From G958295645 sp965242735 (GTDB lineage Bacteria; Gemmatimonadota; Gemmatimonadetes; Longimicrobiales; Gaopeijiaceae): a stretch of 64,000 bases of DNA. Shown here in pieces: positions 1 through 11,607 of the stretch (its first letter is position 1; every line of letters begins with the position of its first letter). Where the stretch lies: positions 2,232,001 through 2,296,000 of the forward strand of contig OZ251497.1 in the NCBI GenBank assembly GCA_965242735.1, in the 5' to 3' direction. Made by a program: the position numbers and the translations under genes. The notes under the pieces are model-generated. The model saw nothing but the letters and a program-made list of their open reading frames with translations. It was not told the DNA's origin and made no database searches.

Positions 1-854
1 GCTATGCGCCCGAATGGATGAGCCGACATTCGCGCGCGGAAGTCGAGGCTGGCCGAGCCTTCATCGTTTCCGAGGAGGAGGAAGTTCATCAGAAGACGAG
101 CGCGCTCATCAAGCATTGCATCCGCTACCTGTCCCGCGAACCGGAAGCCAGCCAAGCGTTGCGGCTCTTGGCCGACGATCCGGCGCTAGCGTCCTGGCGC
201 GACAAGCTGGACCAAGCGCGCGAGGAGCAGGTGGAGCTTCGGCGGGAAACCACCCATCGTCCCCCTTCGCTCGCCGCTATCGCTAACGTCCTGAGCGATG
301 GTCCGCCTGCCAACGCCGCCGACCTAGCTGAACTCGTCGCCGACCGGCTCCGGCACCTTGCGAGCGAGATCCGCGACGGCAACGCCGACGGCTGGCGACC
401 GTTCTGGAACGAAGACCCCCACGGCCGTCCACTCAAGAGGAAGTCCGAGAACTCCTGCCGCGACGCGTTGCTGATGGCCCTGCGGCCTCGCCTCGATCCC
501 TTGAACATCGACCTTCAGCCTGAACCGCACTACGCCGCGGACAAGCGAGCCGACATTCGCGCGGCGGCGCCCGGCGGCGATCCCGCGATTCCCGTCGAAG
601 TCAAGAAGAGCGACAGCCGCGACCTCTGGAGCGCGGCGGAACGCCAGTTGGTCAAGAGGTACGCCCGAGACCCCTCGTCGGGAGGGCACGGCGTGTACGT
701 CGTCCTTTGGTTCGGCGACTGCATGGTTCCGCCGAGCGGCCCCCGCCCCAAGTCCCCCGGCGAACTGAAGGACCAGCTTCGCGGACAGCTGGCCCCGGAC
801 CAACGCCGCTTCGTGCGCGTGGTCGTGATCGACGTCGCGCGCCCGCGCCCGTAG
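1..854 (+). CDS. C-terminal part of a PD-(D/E)XK-like nuclease-domain protein (truncated by window edge)
   Basis: The reading frame is open to the left edge (first full codon at base 3), so the true start lies outside the window; the ATG at 18 is probably internal. The last third has the layout of a restriction-like nuclease core: an Asp in KRADIRAA followed by IPVEVKK, which gives the D...ExK signature, then a hydrophobic strand GVYVVLWFG. Proteins with this C-terminal module often carry a large N-terminal ATPase or repeat region, but that part is not visible here. The gene lies at the outer edge of a defence-rich stretch, which fits a role in nucleic-acid restriction. That role is an inference. 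The protein ends in a Pro-rich tail before TAG at 852-854. Confidence 0.6.
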   Translation, partial: YAPEWMSRHSRAEVEAGRAFIVSEEEEVHQKTSALIKHCIRYLSREPEASQALRLLADDPALASWRDKLDQAREEQVELRRETTHRPPSLAAIANVLSDGPPANAADLAELVADRLRHLASEIRDGNADGWRPFWNEDPHGRPLKRKSENSCRDALLMALRPRLDPLNIDLQPEPHYAADKRADIRAAAPGGDPAIPVEVKKSDSRDLWSAAERQLVKRYARDPSSGGHGVYVVLWFGDCMVPPSGPRPKSPGELKDQLRGQLAPDQRRFVRVVVIDVARPRP

Positions 855-980
855 GCCGAACTCGTCCGGCGCGGCGGCACTTGTGCCGCCAAGCTACTCG
901 CTCGGTTCTCCGAAGGACTGGAGCCAGCCGGGAGACGACCGACCCCGTCTCGTGTTTGGTGACCGCGGCGTCCTAAGCGA

Positions 981-1241
981 TCAGCGTTCGTCGCCTTTGT
1001 TGGCCGAATCTTCTACGTCGAACGCTTCAACCTTGATCGCCCGACCTTCTTCTTGCTCACCATGCACCTCGCGAAAGGCGTGCCCCAGAGCGGCCGACAA
1101 ACGCTCTCCGCTCCGACGGCAGACATCCTCGGCCTTGTAGGGATAGACTTCCTCGTAGTTCGTTACGGGCCACAGATCGAAGAGGGAGCCGCACCCCTTC
1201 ACGAAAGCCAGCGCTCGCGAGTATCGCCCCTGCGACGTCAT
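981..1241 (-). CDS. Small conserved hypothetical protein (intact copy 1)
   Basis: This 86-residue protein has no recognised function. The ATG at 1241 is preceded by a GAGGA ribosome-binding site about 9 nt upstream, which supports the start. The N-terminal half is neutral and Trp/Tyr-containing (SRALAF, DLWPVTNYEEVYPYKAEDVC); the tail is acidic. A second, damaged copy lies at 4957-5216 with roughly 85-90 percent identity over about 260 nt. The long shared block in codon register indicates a real protein rather than a chance frame. The two copies bracket rmuC and an ATPase/nuclease pair. No TA partner or catalytic motif is evident. Confidence 0.55.
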   Translation of the reverse strand: MTSQGRYSRALAFVKGCGSLFDLWPVTNYEEVYPYKAEDVCRRSGERLSAALGHAFREVHGEQEEGRAIKVEAFDVEDSANKGDER

Positions 1242-1538
1242 GGCTCGTCAATCCTCCTCATGCGCTGGGCTCTTCTCACGGCTCCGCCGAGAATCCGTCG
1301 CTCGCGACGCGGGCGACAATTCCATCTCGAGGAGGCGTTCAGAGGCCGACCTGGGCCGTCGCCCGCCGATCTTCCGGTCTGCAGGAAGCTAACGGCGCCG
1401 CACGCGGAGCCCAACGCCTCGGCTTCCCGCTCGGCGCGACCCTCAGCGGGCTTCACGCCCTCGCCTTGTTGAGCGACGGGCTGGCCGAATTCGGCCCTGT
1501 GGACAAGCCGGACTTCGACGCCGAGGGACGCCTGCGTT
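1242..1538. other. Intergenic stretch with no supported gene
   Basis: These 297 nt lie upstream of the small hypothetical gene and downstream of rmuC. Short open frames exist on both strands, but they show only the Arg/Pro/Ala bias of high-GC shadow frames and have no convincing ribosome-binding site. No tRNA, hairpin-plus-T-run or repeat was seen. Confidence 0.4.
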
Positions 1539-2729
1539 CTAGCGGCCCGTCCTCGGCGTCAGCGCGCGGACGGGCTCGCCCACCTCGTGCAGTTGCGGGA
1601 GCTCGCTCTTGTCCAGCATCTCGGCGAACAGATTGCCCTGCGGGACCAGGCGGCGCTCGAAGCTTCGGACGGACTTGTTGTATGCCTTGGTCGCGGACTC
1701 CAGGCCCTGGCGCACGCCCTCGTGGTACTCCATGACCTTGAGCACGCGGTCGTACAGCGTCTTGCCCATGTCCAGTATCTTGAGCGCGTCCTTGGCGGCC
1801 CTGTCCTTCTGCCAGTCGTCCTTGACGGCCCAGAGCACGGCAATGAGCGTCGCCGGCGTCGAGATCACGATGCGCTTGCTCATGGCGTGCTCGATGAGCC
1901 CGGCGTCCGCCTTGAGGGCCGCCGACAGGAACTGGTCGCCGGGGACGAACATGATCACGAAGTCCAGCGAGTTGTCCACGCTTCGCTCGTAGCCCTTCCT
2001 CGACAGGTCCGCGACCTGCCGCCTCACGGCCTGCGCGTGCCTAGTCCTCGCTGCGTCGGCGGCCTCCCGCGTCGGCGCGGCCCCGATTTCGCGGAATCCG
2101 GCGATGGGCGTCTTGGCGTCCACGACGATCCGCCGGTCGCCCGGAAGCATGATCACCATATCCGGACGGCGTCCGTCCGCCGTCGCCTGCTCCTCGAAGT
2201 CGATGTGCTCGTCCATCCCGGCCAGCTCGACGATGCGCCGGAGCTGCACTTCGCCCCAGTGGCCGACCTGTCGGCTGTCCGCCAGGGCCCCCGACAGCTT
2301 CTGCGTCTGGTCGGCCAGAAGCTCGATCTGCGGATTGAGCTTGCCGTAGTTCTCCGACAGCGGCTTGACCAACTCCGCGAATTGCGCGTGTCTTCGGTCG
2401 AGTTCGCCCTTCGCCGCCGCCATCGACTTGCCGAAGTTCTGGTCCGCCAGGCGCAGGAACTCGTCATTGCTCTCCTGCGCGACGCTGCGGGCCATGGAAG
2501 CGAAGGTCGCCCGCAGTTCCTTCTTCGCGTTGTCGATGAGGTCGAGGGCGTCCCCGCTCCGTTCGAGGCGGCCCTCCAGGTTCGCCTTGTCCCGCTTCAG
2601 GTCCTCGGCCTCGCGCCGCATGTCCTCGGTCTTGCGCCGAGCTTCTTCGGCATCGCGCTTCGCCGGGACTCGGACGGCCAGCCCAGCCAGGACGGCTCCC
2701 GCCAGGAACGCCAGCGCGTAGTAGGTCAT
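1539..2729 (-). CDS. rmuC: DNA recombination protein RmuC
   Basis: This 396-residue protein matches RmuC, which is thought to limit recombination-driven inversions at short repeats and carries a PD-(D/E)XK-like nuclease fold. An N-terminal membrane segment (YYALAFLAGAVLAGLAV) anchors the protein. It is followed by a long charged coiled coil (about residues 25-140). The RmuC core then shows VGHWGEVQLRRIVELAGM, an Asp in RRPDMVIML and the strand IVVDAKTPI, which together give the D...DxK nuclease signature. The length is usual for the family. The gene stands alone between two unrelated accessory modules, with about 90 nt to its upstream neighbour. Confidence 0.95.
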   Translation of the reverse strand: MTYYALAFLAGAVLAGLAVRVPAKRDAEEARRKTEDMRREAEDLKRDKANLEGRLERSGDALDLIDNAKKELRATFASMARSVAQESNDEFLRLADQNFGKSMAAAKGELDRRHAQFAELVKPLSENYGKLNPQIELLADQTQKLSGALADSRQVGHWGEVQLRRIVELAGMDEHIDFEEQATADGRRPDMVIMLPGDRRIVVDAKTPIAGFREIGAAPTREAADAARTRHAQAVRRQVADLSRKGYERSVDNSLDFVIMFVPGDQFLSAALKADAGLIEHAMSKRIVISTPATLIAVLWAVKDDWQKDRAAKDALKILDMGKTLYDRVLKVMEYHEGVRQGLESATKAYNKSVRSFERRLVPQGNLFAEMLDKSELPQLHEVGEPVRALTPRTGR

Positions 2730-2818
2730 TCCTGCATTCCCTTCTCCTCGTCTGGTCCCTTCGCCCGTGCCCCGCCGGATTGCGAGACAGGGGCCCTCGG
2801 GGTTCTAGTGTCGCCGCT

Positions 2819-3379
2819 CTACGCGGTCGAGTCCAGCGACTTGAATGACACCGTTCCACCGATCGCGATGCAAATGTCAAAGCCTTTATGTCTTGTCTTG
2901 TTTCGCAAATATCTTGATTTGATTTTCGTCCGGTGCTTGTCAATCCTTTCTTCTCTCTTCGACGCGAGAACTGCGAAACGTCGAACCACTTTGAATATCG
3001 TCTCGAATTCGATCTCGCACACGGACAACAGATACTTTAGGATCGGAATCGTTCTCACAAGCTGTTCCATAGGACTTTCGGATTCTCGAAGCGTTTCCTT
3101 CATTTCGACAAATGTCACGTCAACATGAGCATCTTTGGCAATTATCACCAAGTAGTCGCAGATGCTCGTCAATCGTTGTCGTTCCTTCTTCAAGGCGCCC
3201 AAATGACCGACTTTGTCAAGATTGACGACAACTGACGGTGATGGCAAATCAGTTATGCTGAATTTCGTGTGTGCGCCTTGCAAGACCACTTGATTCGTCG
3301 ACGAATATGTTACACGAGATTTCTGAAGAACTTGTTGCAAGTGCTCGGAAAATCCATCACGTTGCTCTGCAATCGTCAT
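2819..3379 (-). CDS. Hypothetical protein paired with AAA ATPase, PD-(D/E)XK-like
   Basis: This 186-residue protein has its ATG overlapping the stop of the upstream ATPase by 4 nt (ATGA at 3376-3379), so the two are translationally coupled. The middle holds ICDYLVIIAKDAHVDVTFVEMK: an Asp, a hydrophobic strand, then ExK. That pattern fits a restriction-like nuclease core. The C-terminus is basic. Base composition is clearly AT-richer than the surrounding chromosome, as is the ATPase gene, which suggests transfer as a unit. The function is not established. By analogy with ATPase-plus-nuclease antiphage pairs it could be the effector, but no named system can be assigned from sequence alone. Confidence 0.65.
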   Translation of the reverse strand: MTIAEQRDGFSEHLQQVLQKSRVTYSSTNQVVLQGAHTKFSITDLPSPSVVVNLDKVGHLGALKKERQRLTSICDYLVIIAKDAHVDVTFVEMKETLRESESPMEQLVRTIPILKYLLSVCEIEFETIFKVVRRFAVLASKREERIDKHRTKIKSRYLRNKTRHKGFDICIAIGGTVSFKSLDSTA

Positions 3380-4809
3380 GGCTTGGAATGCTGCGCTTCT
3401 AGCGTGGTCGCTAGTCCGACGGACCTGAGGTTTATCTCGTCTATGGTGTCGTCGAATACTTTCAAATCCATCCCGAAGTCGTCAATCTGAGCGAAATGCA
3501 ATCGATGCTCTCCGGCCACGTAGGCCCGAATTGACGAACGAGTCAGGGCGTCCGATTCCGTGTATCCCCATTTCTTCAATGCCTTCTCACTTGCTTCATT
3601 CAATCCAGAAAGCATGATCAGATTGTTGAATTCCTTGATCAAGTAATCGCTGTGCGTTGTGACCAGCACCTTGATTCCTGCCTTCACAAACCGTACGAGC
3701 ATTCGGGCAAGAATGACTTGATTCGCGGTGTCCAAGTGACTCTCGGGTTCGTCGATGATCAGCAGATCGTTTAGTCTAGCTCGGTGTCTCAAGTAGAAAT
3801 ACAAGTCCGCCAAGCCGCGAGCGGAAGAAGAAGCAAGGTGTAAGGGAATGACGAATTTATGCTTGCCGCGTGCAGTGGAACGAAAATGGATCGCTTCCTT
3901 GGATGCCTGGTAATAGCCGCCCATGATCTTCTTGATGTCTGCGACGAGTTGATGATCGGATAATGGACTCTTGCGACGCTGGACGTCGTTGATGCTTCGC
4001 GTGAAGTCGATGTTGTCCTTTATGGGTTGGGCATACTTGCTCGTATTCTTGTTGATCAACAGAAATGGAGCACCGTCATCTTGCTCTTTGGCGTTTCCCA
4101 TCTTCTGCAGTACGTCCACGAGATGACTCTTGGCAAAATCCAATTCCTTGTAGAAAAGAGAAATGCCGAACCGTTCTGCCGAAATAATGAAAGGATTAGG
4201 GAATGGACACAGAAATCGCAACAGCATATAAGACAACGATTCCCGCAAATAGCTTAAGGGAAGTGACGGCACGTCACCCACAGATGCTCCGGAAACGCTT
4301 GTCGGTTTTCTGGCAACGGATAGACGCGTACCATCGTATTCCAAGACGAGTCGCCCGATCGGAGAAAGCATCATTTCTACTCGCCGATCGGCGAACGAGC
4401 CGGACGCGTTGTCCACAGCGACGGACAAGCGCGCGCCGTCGAACTCGTCCGGCGACGAGCTGAAGACTGCCGGCAGGGCGTTTTCCGAGAAATCTCGGGA
4501 AAGTGCGTCGAGAGTCGTTGCTTGAGTCGCGGCCAGTGCGCTTTCTTGGACAACGACATCGGCATGACCGGACCCGGAGAGCTGGCGGACAAGCCGGTTT
4601 AGGCGCAAGGACTTTATGACCGGAGAAGTCGCGTCGCCGAAAAAGAAGTCGTCGGCGTCCGGCCATCCGGCCCACTGCTTTAGGAAGCCATACAAAGCGT
4701 AGACCAAGTACGTCTTCCCGGTATTGTTGCGCCCGGCGATGATTGTGAGATCGCCCAACTCGAGCTTGGCGTCCTCGACAGGGCCGATATTTTGGAATTC
4801 GAATGTCAT
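3376..4809 (-). CDS. AAA family ATPase (OLD/AAA_15-like), partner of the downstream nuclease-like protein
   Basis: This 477-residue protein starts at the ATG at 4809 (MTFEFQNIGPVEDAKLELGD), the classic N-terminus of SMC/OLD-type ATPases. The open frame extends further upstream without family similarity. The Walker A motif is AGRNNTGKT near residue 31. The ABC-like signature region precedes Walker B LLIIDEPESHLD, and a switch histidine lies in VLVTTHSDYL. The protein is expected to bind and hydrolyse ATP, probably while sensing DNA or a phage product, and to control the coupled nuclease-like protein. Low GC and the absence of housekeeping neighbours point to horizontal acquisition. Confidence is high for the ATPase fold and low for the exact system. 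Confidence 0.85.
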   Translation of the reverse strand: MTFEFQNIGPVEDAKLELGDLTIIAGRNNTGKTYLVYALYGFLKQWAGWPDADDFFFGDATSPVIKSLRLNRLVRQLSGSGHADVVVQESALAATQATTLDALSRDFSENALPAVFSSSPDEFDGARLSVAVDNASGSFADRRVEMMLSPIGRLVLEYDGTRLSVARKPTSVSGASVGDVPSLPLSYLRESLSYMLLRFLCPFPNPFIISAERFGISLFYKELDFAKSHLVDVLQKMGNAKEQDDGAPFLLINKNTSKYAQPIKDNIDFTRSINDVQRRKSPLSDHQLVADIKKIMGGYYQASKEAIHFRSTARGKHKFVIPLHLASSSARGLADLYFYLRHRARLNDLLIIDEPESHLDTANQVILARMLVRFVKAGIKVLVTTHSDYLIKEFNNLIMLSGLNEASEKALKKWGYTESDALTRSSIRAYVAGEHRLHFAQIDDFGMDLKVFDDTIDEINLRSVGLATTLEAQHSKP

Positions 4810-4956
4810 GGGATGTCCGGGAGCCGCCGCGGCGGCTGTAAGGAATGGTGGTTGCAACGGCCGAATCCCGCGTAACGGGTTCGCGGTCCAGTGGCCGTCG
4901 GCGGCGGTCCAGCACTGGGACAAAAAGCTAGTTGCTTGTCTCGGCGAACAGGGGGG

Positions 4957-5216
4957 TCAGCTTTGGTCGCCTTCGTTGGCCGGACCTTCGACGTCGGACG
5001 CTTCGATCTTGATCGCCGGGCCTTCTTCTTGCTCACCGTGCCGTCGCGAAAGGCGTGCCCCAGAACGGCCGACAAACGCTCTCCGCTCCGGCGGCAGACA
5101 TCATCGGCCTTGTAGGGATAGACTTCCTCGTACTTCGTTACGGGCCACAGATCCAAGAGGGAGCCGCACCCCCCAAGGAAAGCCAGCGCTCGCGAGTACC
5201 GCCCCTGCGGCGTCGC
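4957..5216 (-). pseudogene. Decayed second copy of the small hypothetical protein at 981-1241
   Basis: This block aligns base for base with 981-1241 but is 1 nt shorter (260 versus 261). The start codon of copy 1 is replaced by GCG at 5216-5214. A single-base deletion just after the LGHAF motif shifts the frame, so the acidic tail seen in copy 1 would be read out of frame into a basic Lys/Arg-rich extension. A longer frame beginning at 5285, overlapping the stop of the M48 gene by 4 nt (ATGA), could still express a 159-residue altered version. Decay is the simpler reading. The original stop TGA is preserved at 4959-4957 in the ancestral frame. Confidence 0.55.
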
Positions 5217-5281
5217 TGGAGGGGGTGGCCGACCGCCCGACGGTCCAGGCCGAGACCGGTCGCCGCTCGCCATCGCCTGTC

Positions 5282-6289
5282 TCATTTCTCACGCTCTTTC
5301 CCATGGTCGCGAGGATATATCGGTTCGTCCTCTAGCCCGAGTTCTTTCTGACGTTCGATGTCCTCGAGAATCTGTTCGTGCCACAGCGCCATGTCCACGG
5401 AACGTTGCGGGTTGGTCGGATGGGTAGTCCCATATCCTTGTCCGAATCGCACGCCCAAGTCGAAGAACAGGTCACTCCACACCGACGTGTCGAATCCTGC
5501 GTTCAGGGCCATATACATCCCCACGTAGTCTGCTTCTCTCTCGAATTCCACCGAATACGCTTTGGCGGCTGCCCGTGCCATGTCGCGTGAGCTTTGGTTC
5601 GAATAGCAGCTGTATCCGCCGAGCAAGGCGCAAGATAGTCCGTCAACCAACGCGCCTGCAATGGCACCACCTGTCGCGTTGCCTTCCTTGATTTCGATGT
5701 GGCGCCGTCCGACGTGGGCAGTCTCATGGGCGATCACTGCGGCTAGCCTGTCGGCCGTTTCCAGCCATTCGACCATTGAGAGGCTTAATCCGATATTCTC
5801 ACCGTCTGTGAACGCCTCCATCCCGCCGCGTGTCTCCACGTCTCCGGGACGCAACAGCACGGGCCAACCTTCACACGTCTCGACTCCGGGCAGCCTATCC
5901 AACTGTTCTTCCGAAACGTGGTCACCGGGCTTGAGCGTGCCGTTGATGTCTGCAGGCGACCCGGGAATGATGGACTGGATGGTCGCATAATGTTCCGTAC
6001 TCGGCAAGAACAGGACAGGCCCGTTTGCGGCATACTGTCTGTACGTGGCATATCGGACTCCTGCCGTGATCCGCCTCTTGTCTGGCGCGCACAGATGCAA
6101 GTTGGCACGCCTTACCAAGAAAGAAATGCTATCGACCTTGTTTTGCCAGTACCAGTATTCAGAATTGCGTTCGGTCAACATCCGTTGCGCGGTCGTCTTC
6201 TGGTCTGCGGTCATTGGAACGTACTTCGGCCCCATCGCACATCCGCCCACGACTGCTAGCAAGGCCAACATCCCCATCGTCTTTCTCAT
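5282..6289 (-). CDS. M48 family metallopeptidase lipoprotein with PDZ-like domain
   Basis: This 335-residue secreted protease has an N-terminal lipoprotein signal ending in LAVVGGC, with the lipid-modified Cys at residue 17. A PDZ-like segment follows (IIPGSPADINGTLKPGD, around residues 110-130). The zinc site is VIAHETAHVGRRH (HExxH), with the third ligand in EFEREADYVG, as in M48 enzymes. These act in quality control of envelope or outer-membrane proteins. The C-terminus is charged. The gene is downstream of the defence operon by about 100 nt and on the same strand, but its role is probably unrelated. The protease assignment is certain; the substrate is unknown. Confidence 0.9.
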   Translation of the reverse strand: MRKTMGMLALLAVVGGCAMGPKYVPMTADQKTTAQRMLTERNSEYWYWQNKVDSISFLVRRANLHLCAPDKRRITAGVRYATYRQYAANGPVLFLPSTEHYATIQSIIPGSPADINGTLKPGDHVSEEQLDRLPGVETCEGWPVLLRPGDVETRGGMEAFTDGENIGLSLSMVEWLETADRLAAVIAHETAHVGRRHIEIKEGNATGGAIAGALVDGLSCALLGGYSCYSNQSSRDMARAAAKAYSVEFEREADYVGMYMALNAGFDTSVWSDLFFDLGVRFGQGYGTTHPTNPQRSVDMALWHEQILEDIERQKELGLEDEPIYPRDHGKEREK

Positions 6290-6392
6290 TCTCGCTTCCT
6301 TTCCGGACTTCGCCCGTCAGTTCAGGTTGTTTGGAGTGGCCCCGGTATGATGGACGGTACGGACCTTGGGGTCAAGTCGTGTCGAGATGCCC

Positions 6393-9737
<3,345 letters not shown>

Positions 9738-9742
9738 GCCTG

Positions 9743-10225
9743 CTATCCCTCCATCAGTTCAGGGCACACGAACTTCACGATAACGCCGTGCCGCGACAAC
9801 GCGTCCCGGTAGTCCCGCCAGTCCGTGTCGGCCGCGTTGAGGACCGGCGGCGATTCCCCGCTGCCGATTGCCACCGCCACGAACTTTCGGTCGTTGCGGT
9901 CGAAGCCCGCGAGCTCGTCGTCGTCGGGAAACTCCTCGAAGCCGCGCTGGTCGTCGGGCTGGATGGGCACCAGCATGCACCGCTTCGGGTGGTGGCAGTT
10001 CGTCCACGCCCACTTCGTGAACGCGTGACCGGCCCTGACTTGCCCGGTCGTGGTCGGGTACTCCTTCAGAATCCGATACCCGTCGTCGAGCACGAGCCGC
10101 CCGGCCTCCACGATCCGCCTCATGCGCTCGACGCACCCCTGGACGCATTGCGGCCCCGCCTGCTCTGCATCCCCGTTCGCCACGCGAGCCACGTTGCTGT
10201 CCATCACGACCGGCGTCCTCCTCAT
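9743..10225 (-). CDS. PIN-like domain protein coupled to DUF3696 ATPase
   Basis: This 160-residue protein has scattered acidic residues in PIN-like order: VVMDSNV (Asp9), LVLDDGYRILKEY (Asp47/48, Glu55) and FDRNDRKFVAVA (Asp109, Asp112). PIN domains are metal-dependent RNases and common toxin effectors. The ATG overlaps the stop of the upstream ATPase by 4 nt (10222-10225), so the pair is translationally coupled, and the DUF499 gene begins 5 nt downstream. The ATPase-plus-small-nuclease layout recalls two-gene abortive systems in which an ATPase holds a toxin in check. I assign the PIN-like fold from motif spacing only; the family is not otherwise recognised. Confidence 0.6.
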   Translation of the reverse strand: MRRTPVVMDSNVARVANGDAEQAGPQCVQGCVERMRRIVEAGRLVLDDGYRILKEYPTTTGQVRAGHAFTKWAWTNCHHPKRCMLVPIQPDDQRGFEEFPDDDELAGFDRNDRKFVAVAIGSGESPPVLNAADTDWRDYRDALSRHGVIVKFVCPELMEG

Positions 10226-11607
10226 TGCTCGGCCGCCAGCCGACGCCTCAGCCCCGCTTTCGCCGTCGCGGCGATCTCCCCGAATTCGTCACCGAAGAAG
10301 TTGTCCGGCCAGTTCGTGACGTTGCCGAACACGTTGATATCCAGCCTCTTGAGTTCCGACCGCCTCGCTTTCAGGTCGCAGAAGTAGAGCCCCACGTCCT
10401 TCGCATTGACCTCCTCCTCGGCGATCCGCCGTTGCAACCGCCGCAGCAGGTGCTCGCTATGACTCTCAACGATCACCTGGACCTTCCGGTTCTTCCATAC
10501 GTCAATCATGACGTCCGCAAGCCCCGATTGAACCGACGGATGGAGATGAATCTCCGGCTGTTCAAGAAGCACCGTCGAGCCGTCTGGCACGAACAAGCAC
10601 AGAACCAAGACCGGCAAGATCTGCGACACGCCAAAACCGACGTCGGTCAGCAACACCTCCCGCGATCGCCTCGTCCGCCTGACTCTCACTTCGTAGAGTT
10701 GGCTCCCCTCGCTCACGGACGCGACCCGAAAATCCTGAATGAGTCCGAGTTCCTTGAGCCACTTCGCGACGTACTCTTCCAGGCTGAGCCGCTTCCTGCG
10801 AAAGCCCGGCGATATCTTCTGGCCTCGTTCCCGGGCCGCCAAGATGGCGTCCACTACGGCTTCCCCCGCTCGTCCCATGTCGGAAGGGCGGGCGCCCGTC
10901 CAAGCGTACCGCCGCTCGGGGTGGGCCCGCAGCGGCCCGAGGTACGCCACTTCGTTCAAGCGTTCTTCGAAGGCCAGCACCAAATCGGCCAAAAAGCCCG
11001 CATTCTGAAAATAGGCGCGAGTCTGGTCCGGAAACCGGTAGCACTTCTCGGGGGCCGGCAACGGCCACTTGCGGCCCATGCTGTGAACGAACCGAAAGTC
11101 CCCTGCCCCCGCCGCACTCGCAAAGAGTTCGTATTCGTCCTTGGAAACCGCCTTCCGACGCATCCCGAACCGTGCCTCTCCCACTCCATGGGACATCTCA
11201 CGAATTACCGGCCGCGTTGGTCCGTTTCCCGTAGCTTGATTGACGACGGCCGAAAACCCCAACCTGCGACTTTCCGCCACCGTGCGATTGTCATGCTTGC
11301 TGTCCCGCACTCTCACGGCCACCTTGCGCTCCCAATCCAGCGATACCTCAAGCTCCTCCGCTCCTCCGTCGCCATGCAGTACACTCCCAAAGTCTCCGAG
11401 GTCCACCGGGGTCATCTTGTCCCCGAAGTGGAAGACCAGCCCGCGATCCGCCGACTCCGCGGTCTGCTTGAGCAGCAACAACGCCTGAAGCAAGCCGCTC
11501 TTCCCGGAGCTGTTCGTTCCGAAGAAACCCGTGATCGGCCGCAACGTCACGTCTCCGGTGTCCGTCCAGGACTTGAAGTTCTTGAGCCTCAGTCGCGTCA
11601 GCATCAT
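10222..11607 (-). CDS. AAA family ATPase, DUF3696-type
   Basis: This 461-residue protein starts at the ATG at 11607, within an ATGATGA overlap with the methyltransferase stop. It begins MMLTRLRLKNFKSW, typical of RecF/SMC-like ATPases. Walker A is FFGTNSSGKS near residue 32. Late in the protein come VLLEQPEIHLHP (Walker B) and VIVESHSEHLL (switch His). The C-terminus carries the DUF3696 hallmark NWPDNFFGDEFGE. Such ATPases are found beside toxin or nuclease partners in antiphage modules. Here it is sandwiched between the DUF1156 methyltransferase and a PIN-like gene, with 4-nt overlaps on both sides, so all three are probably co-translated. Its effector is presumably the PIN-like protein. Confidence 0.85.
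   Translation of the reverse strand: MMLTRLRLKNFKSWTDTGDVTLRPITGFFGTNSSGKSGLLQALLLLKQTAESADRGLVFHFGDKMTPVDLGDFGSVLHGDGGAEELEVSLDWERKVAVRVRDSKHDNRTVAESRRLGFSAVVNQATGNGPTRPVIREMSHGVGEARFGMRRKAVSKDEYELFASAAGAGDFRFVHSMGRKWPLPAPEKCYRFPDQTRAYFQNAGFLADLVLAFEERLNEVAYLGPLRAHPERRYAWTGARPSDMGRAGEAVVDAILAARERGQKISPGFRRKRLSLEEYVAKWLKELGLIQDFRVASVSEGSQLYEVRVRRTRRSREVLLTDVGFGVSQILPVLVLCLFVPDGSTVLLEQPEIHLHPSVQSGLADVMIDVWKNRKVQVIVESHSEHLLRRLQRRIAEEEVNAKDVGLYFCDLKARRSELKRLDINVFGNVTNWPDNFFGDEFGEIAATAKAGLRRRLAAEQ

Noticed and set aside
1587..3128. Long plus-strand frame opposite rmuC
   Set aside because: RmuC on the minus strand accounts for the region. The plus frame has shadow composition and no ribosome-binding site.
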